From NCBI RefSeq assembly GCF_030316885.1, contig NZ_JASZYQ010000002.1, positions 566,001-630,000 of the forward strand: 64,000 nt of DNA, written 5' to 3'. The DNA comes from Variovorax jilinensis (GTDB lineage: Bacteria; Pseudomonadota; Gammaproteobacteria; Burkholderiales; Burkholderiaceae_C). Shown here piece by piece: positions 26,552 through 33,594 of the stretch. Position 1 is the stretch's first letter. The number at the start of each line of letters is the position of its first letter. The notes under the pieces are model-generated. The model searched no databases. It saw nothing but the letters and a program-made list of their open reading frames with translations, and had not been told where the DNA came from. Made by a program: the position numbers and the translations under genes.

Positions 26552-27460
26552 TCAGCGGGCCGATGTCGCCGTCGCCTGCGCGAGGTGGTCGAACAGCGCG
26601 CGCGCCGAGGCCGGCAATTGCTCGCGGCTGCGCGCCACGATCTTCAGTTCGCGCTCGGCCCAGCCCTCACCGAGCGCCACGGTCCGGATGCGCAGCGCCT
26701 TCGACAGCCGCTCCGCCGACGAGGCCGGCAGCACGCCGATGCCGACACCGGCCTCGATCATCAGGCAGATCGCCTCGAAGCTGCCGACCTGGATCCGCGG
26801 GCTGTAGCTTCGCCCCGCGAGCTCGGCCTTGCGCAACAGGAAGCGGTGGATCGCGCTGCCGTGCTGCAGTCCCACATGCTGCTCCTCCAGCGTGTCGACG
26901 AAGGACATGGCCGCCGCGTCCGCGAAGCGGTGCGTGGCCGGCACCACCAGCACCAGCTGGTTGCGTCCGAAGGGCAGGGCGTCGAAGTCACCGGTATGGA
27001 CGTCGCCCGCGAGGATGCCGATATCCGCGCTGCCGTCGGCCACTGCCCGCACGATGTCTTCGCTGAGGTGTTCGCGCAGGTCGACCTGCACCGCGGGATG
27101 GCGGGCCAGGAAGCCGGCGAGTTGTTCGGGCAGGTATTCGGTGATCGAGGTGGTGTTGGCAAAGACCCGCACGTGGCCCTTGATGCCCTTGCCAAAATCC
27201 TGCATGTCGATGCGCAGGTGCTCCATCTGCTGCAGCACACGCCTGGCGTGAAAGAGCAATGCGTCGCCGGCGGCGGTGGTGCTGACACCCTGCGCCGTGC
27301 GGTGCAGCAGCTTGCCGCCGATCGCCTCTTCCATCTGCTTGATGCGGGTCGAAGCGGCGGCCAGCGAAAGGCAGGCCCGCTCGGCCCCGCGGGTCAGGCT
27401 GCGCGCCTCCACCACATAGGCGAAGAGCTTCAGGTCGAACAGGTCGAAGTGCAGGTTCAC
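26552..27460 (-). CDS. LysR-family transcriptional regulator
   Basis: 302 residues. The N-terminal winged HTH is FDLFDLKLFAYVVEARSLTRG with ERACLSLAAASTRIKQME (recognition helix), followed by a substrate-binding domain (GHVRVFANTTSITEYLP, LMIEAGVGIGVLP). The start is a GTG at 27460 with a -10-like GAAAAT six bases upstream and no Shine-Dalgarno site. It faces the MmgE/PrpD gene, which is a plausible target. The inducer is unknown. Confidence 0.92.
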   Translation of the reverse strand: MNLHFDLFDLKLFAYVVEARSLTRGAERACLSLAAASTRIKQMEEAIGGKLLHRTAQGVSTTAAGDALLFHARRVLQQMEHLRIDMQDFGKGIKGHVRVFANTTSITEYLPEQLAGFLARHPAVQVDLREHLSEDIVRAVADGSADIGILAGDVHTGDFDALPFGRNQLVLVVPATHRFADAAAMSFVDTLEEQHVGLQHGSAIHRFLLRKAELAGRSYSPRIQVGSFEAICLMIEAGVGIGVLPASSAERLSKALRIRTVALGEGWAERELKIVARSREQLPASARALFDHLAQATATSAR

Positions 27461-27466
27461 CGGCCC

Positions 27467-27472
27467 ATTTTC
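27467..27472 (-). promoter_or_regulatory. -10-like GAAAAT 6 nt before the LysR GTG
   Basis: On the minus strand GAAAAT is followed by GGGCCG and the GTG start at 27460. Confidence 0.3.
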
Positions 27473-27503
27473 GCGCGGCGCGATGCGGCGATGCCGAACG
27501 GGC

Positions 27504-28310
27504 TCAACGCGCGCGCAGCACCAGTGTCTGCACCGCCACGCCGATCGGTCCCTGTTCGTCGTACAGGCGCGACAGCGTGGTGCCCGCGCCGCCGGCATCG
27601 ACCAGGGTCTCGGCGTTCAGGCCGATCCATTCGCCCTCGGGCGGCCGATGCAGATGCAGGCTCAGATCGGCGTTCGAGAACAGGAAGCCATCGATCGGCA
27701 GCACCCAGCTGAGCCCGTTGCCGAAATCGGCCGCGGCGGCCGCGCGCATGGCTGGCGAGTTGGGGATGCCGTCCACCAGCGGCAGCGCGAGCCGGAACCA
27801 GGCCGCACCGGGACCCGGCCGTGCGGCATCGCCCTGGGCGGCGAACGTCTGCAGGGCGTCGGCATGGAACGAGACGCCGTCGGGCAGGCCCGGGATGCGC
27901 AGCGGCTCGCTGCAATCGCGCGGCAGCGGCAGCAGCCGCGGCGCGATGGCCGCGGGCAGGTCGGATGGCAGCGTGAGTGCCTGGCTGCGCAGCATCAGCG
28001 CATGGGCGCGTGCCACCAGCGTCTCGCCTGCCAGCAGGTCGATGGTGACGCGCGAGGTCGAGCGGGCGGCCTGGGTGCTGCAGCGGGTGGCGAGCGGCGC
28101 CAGCGGCACCGGGCGGATCAGTTCGACACTGAGTCGCGCGAGCTGCCAGCCGGGCTCGGGCATGGCGCTCTCGGCCACGTGGGCGAGGAGCGCACTGGGT
28201 GCGCCGCCATGCTGCGCACGCGGGTCCCAGGGGCCGCGCGCGAGTTCGGAGGGGTGCCAGAGCTCGTCGACACGGCTGAAGACGGCGCGGGGGAGGGGGG
28301 CTGCGGTCAT
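27504..28310 (-). CDS. Thioesterase-family (TesB-like double hot-dog) protein
   Basis: 268 residues with two hot-dog halves. The first contains GPWDPRAQHGGAPSALLAHV (the Q-x-G-G-x-x-A-A-like family motif), the second DFGNGLSWVLPIDGFLFSNAD and GEWIGLNAETLVDAGGAG, with a C-terminal TTLSRLYDEQGPIGVAVQ. This is the acyl-CoA thioesterase II (TesB)-like layout, also called thioesterase-like superfamily. It probably hydrolyses medium or long acyl-CoA. It starts 31 bp after the tRNA-Lys terminator, has its own -10-like CACAAT six bases upstream, and lacks a Shine-Dalgarno site. Confidence 0.8.
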   Translation of the reverse strand: MTAAPLPRAVFSRVDELWHPSELARGPWDPRAQHGGAPSALLAHVAESAMPEPGWQLARLSVELIRPVPLAPLATRCSTQAARSTSRVTIDLLAGETLVARAHALMLRSQALTLPSDLPAAIAPRLLPLPRDCSEPLRIPGLPDGVSFHADALQTFAAQGDAARPGPGAAWFRLALPLVDGIPNSPAMRAAAAADFGNGLSWVLPIDGFLFSNADLSLHLHRPPEGEWIGLNAETLVDAGGAGTTLSRLYDEQGPIGVAVQTLVLRAR

Positions 28311-28316
28311 GGCGGG

Positions 28317-28322
28317 ATTGTG
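28317..28322 (-). promoter_or_regulatory. -10-like CACAAT 6 nt before the thioesterase start
   Basis: On the minus strand CACAAT is followed by CCCGCC and the ATG at 28310. It lies downstream of the tRNA-Lys terminator, so the gene needs its own promoter. Confidence 0.4.
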
Positions 28323-28340
28323 CGGGTCGAAGCGCCCATG

Positions 28341-28375
28341 AAAAAAGCCTGCTACCGATGAGGCAGCAGGCTTTT
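28341..28375 (-). terminator. Terminator of the tRNA-Lys transcript
   Basis: Perfect 11-bp arms AAAAGCCTGCT (28343-28353) and AGCAGGCTTTT (28365-28375) form a hairpin; on the minus strand it ends in six T's. Confidence 0.9.
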
Positions 28376-28398
28376 CAAGAACCACGCGGGTAGGTTGG

Positions 28399-28474
28399 TG
28401 GTGGGCCCTGAGTGACTCGAACACTCGACCTACGGATTAAGAGTCCGCTGCTCTACCAACTGAGCTAAGAGCCC
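28399..28474 (-). tRNA. tRNA-Lys (anticodon CTT)
   Basis: 76 nt including an encoded CCA. The acceptor GGGCTCT pairs with AGGGCCC (one G-T wobble), the D arm is GCTC/GAGC, the anticodon loop is CTCTTAA with CTT at positions 34-36, and the T arm contains GTTCGAGTC. It reads AAG codons, the dominant Lys codon in this GC-rich genome. Confidence 0.98.
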
Positions 28475-28509
28475 CTGATCGACATTTCTGTCATTCAGGC
28501 AATCCCACG

Positions 28510-28515
28510 ATTATA
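28510..28515 (-). promoter_or_regulatory. -10 element of tRNA-Lys
   Basis: A perfect TATAAT on the minus strand followed by CGTGGG, in the same context as the rpsP promoter (GCTATAATCGTGGG in both). No clear -35 hexamer. Confidence 0.65.
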
Positions 28516-28538
28516 GCCACAAGTTGAGCGCCCCGGGC

Positions 28539-29720
28539 TCAGGTGCGCTCAAAAATGCAGGCGATGCCCTGGCCGCCGCCGATGCACATCGTGACCAGGG
28601 CGTAGCGGCCCTGGATGCGCTCGAGCTCGTACAGCGCCTTGACCGTGATCAGCGCGCCGGTGGCGCCGACCGGGTGACCGAGCGAAATGCCCGAGCCGTT
28701 CGGGTTCACCCTGGCCGGATCGAGGCCCAGGTCCTGGGTCACGGCGCAGGCCTGGGCCGCGAAGGCCTCGTTGGCCTCCACCACGTCCATGTCGGAGGCC
28801 TTGAGGCCCGCCTTCTCGAGCGCCTTGCGCGATGCCGGCACCGGGCCGATGCCCATGTAGGCCGGGTCGACCCCGGCGAAGGCGTAGGCCACGACGCGCG
28901 CCAGCGGCTTGAGGCCGCGGCGTGCGGCCTCTTCCTTTTCCATCAGCACCACGGCGGCCGCGGCGTCGTTGACGCCAGAGGCATTGCCCGCCGTGACCGT
29001 GCCGTTCTCCTTGAGGAAGGCCGGCTTGAGCTTGCTCATGTCCTCGAGCCTGGCGTCGTTGCGCACGTGCTCGTCGGTGTCGAAGTACGTGGTGCCCTTG
29101 CGGGTCTCGAGCGGCACCGGAACGATCTGCGACTTGAAGTAGCCGTCCGCGATCGCCTTCTGCGCGCGCTGGTGGCTGGTGAGCGCGGTCTGGTCCTGGG
29201 TCTCGCGGCTGATGCCCCATTTCTTGGCGATGTTCTCGGCCGTGATGCCCATGTGGACGGTCTGGAACGGGTCGTGCAGCGCGCCGAGCATCATGTCGAC
29301 CATCTTGCTGTCGCCCATGCGTGCGCCCCAGCGCGCGGTGAGCGAGGCGAAGGGTGCGCGGCTCATGCTTTCGGCGCCACCGCCGACCGCCACCTTGGCA
29401 TCGCCGAGCTGGATGCTCTGCGCGGCGCTGACGATCGCCTGCAGGCCCGAGCCGCACAGGCGGTTGACGGTGAGTGCGGGCGTTTCCTGGGCGCAGCCGC
29501 CTTCGATCGCGGCCACGCGGGCCATGTACATGTCGCGCGGCTCGGTGTTGATCACGTGGCCGAAGACCACGTTCTCGACGTCCTTGCCGTCGACCTTGGC
29601 GCGCGCGAGCGCTTCGCGGGTGACCAGCGCCGCGAGTTTGGTGGGCGGCACGTCCTTCAGGCTTCCGCCGAAGGTCCCGATGGCGGTGCGAACGCCGCTG
29701 ACGACAACCACTTCCTTCAT
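28539..29720 (-). CDS. Acetyl-CoA acetyltransferase (thiolase)
   Basis: 393 residues, the normal length for a biosynthetic/degradative thiolase. The acylated cysteine lies in NRLCGSGLQAI (near residue 88), the NEAFAAQA loop follows, and the second catalytic pair is in SLGHPVGATGA and TMCIGGGQGIA. It could make acetoacetyl-CoA for polyhydroxybutyrate (PhaA) or cleave 3-ketoacyl-CoA. No phaB or phaC is adjacent, so the role is unresolved. An AAGGAG site precedes the ATG at 29720. It is divergent from an SDR gene. Confidence 0.93.
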   Translation of the reverse strand: MKEVVVVSGVRTAIGTFGGSLKDVPPTKLAALVTREALARAKVDGKDVENVVFGHVINTEPRDMYMARVAAIEGGCAQETPALTVNRLCGSGLQAIVSAAQSIQLGDAKVAVGGGAESMSRAPFASLTARWGARMGDSKMVDMMLGALHDPFQTVHMGITAENIAKKWGISRETQDQTALTSHQRAQKAIADGYFKSQIVPVPLETRKGTTYFDTDEHVRNDARLEDMSKLKPAFLKENGTVTAGNASGVNDAAAAVVLMEKEEAARRGLKPLARVVAYAFAGVDPAYMGIGPVPASRKALEKAGLKASDMDVVEANEAFAAQACAVTQDLGLDPARVNPNGSGISLGHPVGATGALITVKALYELERIQGRYALVTMCIGGGQGIACIFERT

Positions 29721-29818
29721 GTCTCGACTCCTTGGGCAATCAAAGCTTCGATGATGCCACCGCAGCCGAAGAAGGCCCCGGCGGCGCTACCATGGCCGCC
29801 CGACCAAGGAGCCTGCCC

Positions 29819-30529
29819 ATGACCGAATCCGCCATTCCTCCCCGCCACGTGGCGATCACCGGTGCCGCGGGCGCGCTCGGCAGCGCGGTGGTCAGGCGTT
29901 TCATCGACGACGGTGCACGCGTGGCGCTGATCGACCATCGGCTCGATCATCTGGCGGCCGTGTTTCCGGGCCTGGACCCCGCGCGCCACCTGCTGCTCGA
30001 GGCCGACGTGAGTTCCCTCGAATCGACGGCCGCGGCCGGCAGCCGCATCCTCGGCGCCTTCGGCCGGATCGATGCGCTGATCCACATCGCCGGCGGCTTC
30101 GAGATGGGCGAGCCGGTGCATGCGCTGAGCCGCGCGGCCTGGGACCGCATGATGAATCTCAACGCCTGGTCCTTCGTGGCCGTGACGCAGGCGCTGGTGC
30201 CCGCGATGATCGAGCGCAAGGCCGGCCGCGTGGTGGCCGTGAGTGCCAAGACCGCCAGCCGCGGCGCCGCCTCGATGGCCGCCTACATCGCCTCGAAGAG
30301 CGCGCTGCAGCGGCTGGTCGAGGCCTCGGCCGCCGAACTCGCGCCGCACGGCATCGCGGTGAACAGCATCGCGCCGAGCGTGCTCGACACGCCCGCCAAT
30401 CGCCGCGCCATGCCCGACGCGGACTTCAGCCAATGGGTCGACACCGCGGTCGCGGCGCAGACCGTCGCCTTCCTGGCCTCGCCGGCGGCCGTCGCGCTGC
30501 ACGGCCAGCATCTGGCACTGGACGCCTGA
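29819..30529 (+). CDS. Short-chain dehydrogenase/reductase
   Basis: 236 residues with VAITGAAGALGSAVV as the cofactor loop, IHIAGGFE in the place of NNAG, the catalytic Ser in VVAVSAKTAS, and YIASK (Tyr-x3-Lys). The C-terminus is short, so the substrate loop is small. AAGGAG lies 9 nt before the ATG at 29819, which rules out the in-frame ATG at 29792. It is a single gene divergent from the thiolase across 98 bp. Substrate unknown. Confidence 0.9.
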   Translation: MTESAIPPRHVAITGAAGALGSAVVRRFIDDGARVALIDHRLDHLAAVFPGLDPARHLLLEADVSSLESTAAAGSRILGAFGRIDALIHIAGGFEMGEPVHALSRAAWDRMMNLNAWSFVAVTQALVPAMIERKAGRVVAVSAKTASRGAASMAAYIASKSALQRLVEASAAELAPHGIAVNSIAPSVLDTPANRRAMPDADFSQWVDTAVAAQTVAFLASPAAVALHGQHLALDA

Positions 30530-30620
30530 ACGACGGTGTCCGGCCGTTCGGTGGGGGAGAATTCCGAGGGGGCGGCGGCTTCCGGGGCCGCCGGTGATCG
30601 ATCAACCAGGGAGAGTTTTC

Positions 30621-31292
30621 ATGAGATTCGATACGACCGCCGACGCACGTGCCGCGCGCAGCCGCAACATCACCCGGGCCGTCGGCGGCCTGCTGCTGGC
30701 GTTGCCGATGCTCGGCGCCGCGACGGCCGCAATGGCCCAGGCGCCATCACCTTCGCCGCGGCCCAGTTTCGACTGCGCGAAGGCCCGGCCCGATTCGGTC
30801 GACCTCAAGGTCTGCGCCGATCCGCTGATCGCCGCGCTCGATGCCGAGATGGCACGCCTCTACCGGCTCGCGACCGACAGCCGCGGCATCCGCAAATCCC
30901 AACCCGGCTGGCTGCGGCAACGCGACGCCTGCCATGCGAACGCCGACGAGGCGAACTGCCTGCGCGACAGCTACCTCGCGCGCATCGACGAGCTGCGCGC
31001 CCGCAGCAGGGCGGCACGCGCCAACCGCAACGGCATCAGCCTCGGTCCGTTCACCTACCGCTGCCAGGGCATCGACGGGCAGATCAGCGTGACCTTCGTC
31101 AACACCGACCCGGCCTTCGCACGCGTGCGCAACAAGGAGCGCGTGCAGGTGCTGCAACAGGAGATCAGCGGCAGCGGCGCGCGCTACGGCGACGCGGCGG
31201 GCGCCATGTTCTGGTCGAAGGGCCGTGGCGGCCTCTACCAGGCCGGTCCGGGGCTGCCGGAGGCGTCGTGCAAGGAAGAGCCGAGGCGTTGA
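30621..31292 (+). CDS. Secreted two-domain lysozyme-inhibitor-like protein (LprI-like plus MliC-like)
   Basis: 223 residues. A signal peptide (hydrophobic stretch 21-38, cleavage near AMA-QA at 39-40) is followed by an LprI/DUF1311-like domain, residues about 50-125. This has the family pattern of Cys52, Cys65, Cys104 and Cys113, an ALDAEMARLYRLA helix, W97 and CLRDSYLARIDEL. Residues about 144-219 look like the MliC C-type lysozyme inhibitor fold: FTYRCQG (Cys148), ISGSGARYGD, MFWSKGRGGLY and a final Cys217. Both domain families are linked to inhibition of host lysozyme in the periplasm. The fusion call is mine from motif reading. GGGAG precedes the ATG at 30621. Confidence 0.75.
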   Translation: MRFDTTADARAARSRNITRAVGGLLLALPMLGAATAAMAQAPSPSPRPSFDCAKARPDSVDLKVCADPLIAALDAEMARLYRLATDSRGIRKSQPGWLRQRDACHANADEANCLRDSYLARIDELRARSRAARANRNGISLGPFTYRCQGIDGQISVTFVNTDPAFARVRNKERVQVLQQEISGSGARYGDAAGAMFWSKGRGGLYQAGPGLPEASCKEEPRR

Positions 31293-31335
31293 TGAAGCGG
31301 CGCGCGGCATGCGTCGGCCGCGCGGCAGAAACGGC

Positions 31336-31367
31336 GCTGCCCGCGTCGTTTTCACGAGGCGGGCAGC
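31336..31367 (-). terminator. Hairpin between the LprI/MliC-like gene and tRNA-Ala
   Basis: On the minus strand GCTGCCCGC / GCGGGCAGC arms enclose a C-C mismatch, TCGT/ACGA and a GAAA tetraloop. It lies 8 nt past the tRNA-Ala 3' end and probably terminates that transcript, though the T-run is short. Confidence 0.6.
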
Positions 31368-31375
31368 AGGATGGT

Positions 31376-31451
<76 letters not shown>

Positions 31452-31463
31452 AACGCAAGGCGG

Positions 31464-31469
31464 ATTCTA
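31464..31469 (-). promoter_or_regulatory. -10 element of tRNA-Ala
   Basis: TAGAAT on the minus strand, followed by CCGCC, 12 bp before the tRNA 5' end, so the transcript would begin about 5 nt before the mature tRNA. No clear -35. Confidence 0.5.
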
Positions 31470-31547
31470 ACCAGAACGGGCTCGCCGGTGCGCGGCGCCG
31501 CACGGCCGTGCCAAGATGCGCGCCTCGTCGAACAAGGAAGAGGCTGC

Positions 31548-32414
31548 ATGAACACGCAAGATCCCGCCTGGCTGGAGCGCATGTACAACAACCGCACGCT
31601 GGTGCCCGACCACGCTGCGAACCTCGCGCTGTGGGCCGCCGAGTCGGCCGCCACGCGCGCCGTTCTGCCGATGCATGCCGACCTGCGCTATGGCGACGGC
31701 CATGCCGAGACGCTCGACATCTTCCCGGCCCCGGTGCCCGATGCGCCGGCGCTGGTGTTCATCCACGGCGGCTACTGGCGAGCGCTCGACAAGAGCGACC
31801 ATTCGTTCATCGCGCGTGCCTTCAACGACCGCGGCATCTGCGTCGTCGTGCCGAACTACGCGCTGTGCCCCGGCACCGCCGATCGGCCGGTCGCGATCCC
31901 CGACATCGTGATGCAGATGGTGCGGGCGCTGGCCTGGACCTACCGCCACGTCGCCGAACATGGCGGCGATCCGTCGCGCATCACCGTGGCCGGCCATTCG
32001 GTCGGCGGCCACATGGCGGCCATGATGCTGGGCTGCGACTGGCAGTCGGTGGCGCCGGACCTTCCCGTGCGGCTGGTGCGCAATGCGCTGTCGATCTCGG
32101 GCCTGCACGACCTGCGGCCGCTTCAGCGCGTGCCTTTCCTGGCCGGGACGATCCATCTTGACGATGCCGAGGCCCGGCGCCTGAGCCCGGCCCTGTGGCC
32201 GGCGCCGCCACGCGGCCAGCTCTATGCGGTCGCGGGCGCGGACGAGAGCGCCGAGTTCGCACGCCAGAACGCGTTGATCCAGGAGGCCTGGGGCCGCAAC
32301 GTGGTGCCGGTCTGCGAGCTGCTGCCGGGCCACAACCATTTCAGCATCGTCGAGGCGCTGGCCGATCCTTCGAACCGGCTGCATCGCCTCGCGGTGCAGC
32401 TGCTGGAAAGCTGA
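31548..32414 (+). CDS. Alpha/beta hydrolase, arylformamidase-like
   Basis: 288 residues of the alpha/beta hydrolase fold. The oxyanion segment is HGGYW (HGGxW, the signature of kynurenine-formamidase-type hydrolases), the nucleophile elbow is AGHSVGGHMAA, and the final His is in LPGHNHFSIVEA. The N-terminal ERMYNNRTLVPDH is also typical of that subgroup. It may be an arylformamidase or a carboxylesterase; no kynurenine pathway gene is nearby. AAGGAAGAGG precedes the ATG. It is convergent with guaC. Confidence 0.88.
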   Translation: MNTQDPAWLERMYNNRTLVPDHAANLALWAAESAATRAVLPMHADLRYGDGHAETLDIFPAPVPDAPALVFIHGGYWRALDKSDHSFIARAFNDRGICVVVPNYALCPGTADRPVAIPDIVMQMVRALAWTYRHVAEHGGDPSRITVAGHSVGGHMAAMMLGCDWQSVAPDLPVRLVRNALSISGLHDLRPLQRVPFLAGTIHLDDAEARRLSPALWPAPPRGQLYAVAGADESAEFARQNALIQEAWGRNVVPVCELLPGHNHFSIVEALADPSNRLHRLAVQLLES

Positions 32415-32423
32415 GCGCAGGCC

Positions 32424-33401
32424 CTACATCAGGAGGTGTTCGCCGGCGTTGTCGCCGCCCAGCGTGACGTAGTTGACCTTGCGGATGTCCATGAGCTTGC
32501 GCCCGCCCGAATAGCTGATCGAGCTCTGGATGTCCTGCTCCATCTCGACCAGCGTGTCGGCCAGCTTGCCCTTGATCGGCTCGAGGATGCGCTTGCCCTC
32601 GACGTGCTTGTATTCACCCTTGTTGAAGTCGCTGGCCGAGCCGTAGTACTCCTTGAAGAGCGCGCCGTCGACCTCGACCGTCTGTCCCGGCGATTCCTCG
32701 TGGCCTGCGAACAGCGATCCGATCATCACCATCGAGGCGCCGAAGCGGATGCTCTTGGCGATGTCGCCGTGGTCGCGGATGCCGCCGTCGGCAATGATCG
32801 GCTTGGTCGCCACGCGTGCGCACCACTTGAGCGCCGACAGCTGCCAGCCGCCCGTGCCGAAGCCCGTCTTCAGCTTGGTGATGCAGACCTTGCCCGGGCC
32901 GATGCCGACCTTGGTGGCGTCGGCGCCCCAGTTCTCGAGGTCGATCACGGCCTCGGGCGTGCCGACGTTGCCGGCGATCACGAAGGTCTTCGGCAGCTTC
33001 TTCTTGAGGTAGCCGATCATGTTCTTCACGCTGTCGGCGTGGCCGTGCGCGATGTCGATCGTGACGTATTCGGGTTCGAGTCCGGCCTCGGCCAGCTGGT
33101 CGACCGTGTCGTAGTCGGGCTTCTTGACGCCGAGCGAAATGGAGGCGAAGACGCCCTGGGCATGCATGTCGCGCACGAACTGGACGTTGTCGAGGTCGAA
33201 GCGGTGCATCACGTAGAAGTAGCCGTTCTTCGCGAGCCAGGTGCAGATGGTCTCGTCGACCACCGTCTTCATGTTGGCAGGAACGGTCGGGATGCGGAAG
33301 CTGCGGCCGCCCAGCGTGACGCTGGCGTCGCATTCCGAGCGGCTTTCCACCACGCATTTGCGCGGCAGAAGAAGGATGTTGTCGTAGTCGAAAATCTGCA
33401 T
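32424..33401 (-). CDS. guaC: GMP reductase (long, Gram-positive-type)
   Basis: 325 residues of the IMPDH/GMPR family without CBS domains. The catalytic Cys lies in [16 protein letters not shown], followed by [34 protein letters not shown] and [13 protein letters not shown]. The wording [13 protein letters not shown] and the [10 protein letters not shown] loop match the Bacillus-type GMP reductase more than the E. coli GuaC. It converts GMP to IMP and ammonia with NADPH, balancing purine pools. CCAAAGGAG precedes the ATG at 33401. A strong terminator hairpin lies in its leader (33480-33511). It is divergent from the pcrA-like gene across 193 bp. Confidence 0.92.
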   Translation of the reverse strand: MQIFDYDNILLLPRKCVVESRSECDASVTLGGRSFRIPTVPANMKTVVDETICTWLAKNGYFYVMHRFDLDNVQFVRDMHAQGVFASISLGVKKPDYDTVDQLAEAGLEPEYVTIDIAHGHADSVKNMIGYLKKKLPKTFVIAGNVGTPEAVIDLENWGADATKVGIGPGKVCITKLKTGFGTGGWQLSALKWCARVATKPIIADGGIRDHGDIAKSIRFGASMVMIGSLFAGHEESPGQTVEVDGALFKEYYGSASDFNKGEYKHVEGKRILEPIKGKLADTLVEMEQDIQSSISYSGGRKLMDIRKVNYVTLGGDNAGEHLLM

Positions 33402-33479
33402 GCCAAGCTCCTTTGGATAAGGTGGATGAGCGCTTGGTCTGGCCGGTTCCCGAGGCGTTCTGCAAGGAAGAACGCGCGC

Positions 33480-33511
33480 AAAAAACCGGGCGCAAGAATC
33501 TTGGGCCCGGT
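33480..33511 (-). terminator. Intrinsic terminator in the guaC leader
   Basis: On the minus strand: ACCGGGC / GCCCGGT arms (33511-33505 and 33491-33485), a C-C mismatch, CAAG/CTTG, an ATT loop, then TTTTTT (33485-33480). It lies about 80-110 nt upstream of the guaC ATG in the sense orientation, with only divergent genes behind it, so it can only act on guaC transcripts. Confidence 0.7.
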
Positions 33512-33582
33512 GACTGATTTTACACGTCGGTCGCACGAGGAGGCCTGCGGCGCTTCGTATAACCCTCATACCCGCGGCTTTC

Positions 33583-33588
33583 TACAAT
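33583..33588 (+). promoter_or_regulatory. -10-like TACAAT 6 nt before the UvrD/PcrA start
   Basis: TACAAT is followed by CGACGG and the ATG at 33595; no Shine-Dalgarno sequence. Confidence 0.45.
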
Positions 33589-33594
33589 CGACGG

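Noticed and set aside
33554-33590. TATAACCCTCATACC...TTTCTACA resembling a purine riboswitch
   Set aside because: Only the J1/2-like TATAA and a TTTCTAC fragment match; no P2/P3 arms or closing P1 are present, and it lies directly before the pcrA-like start.
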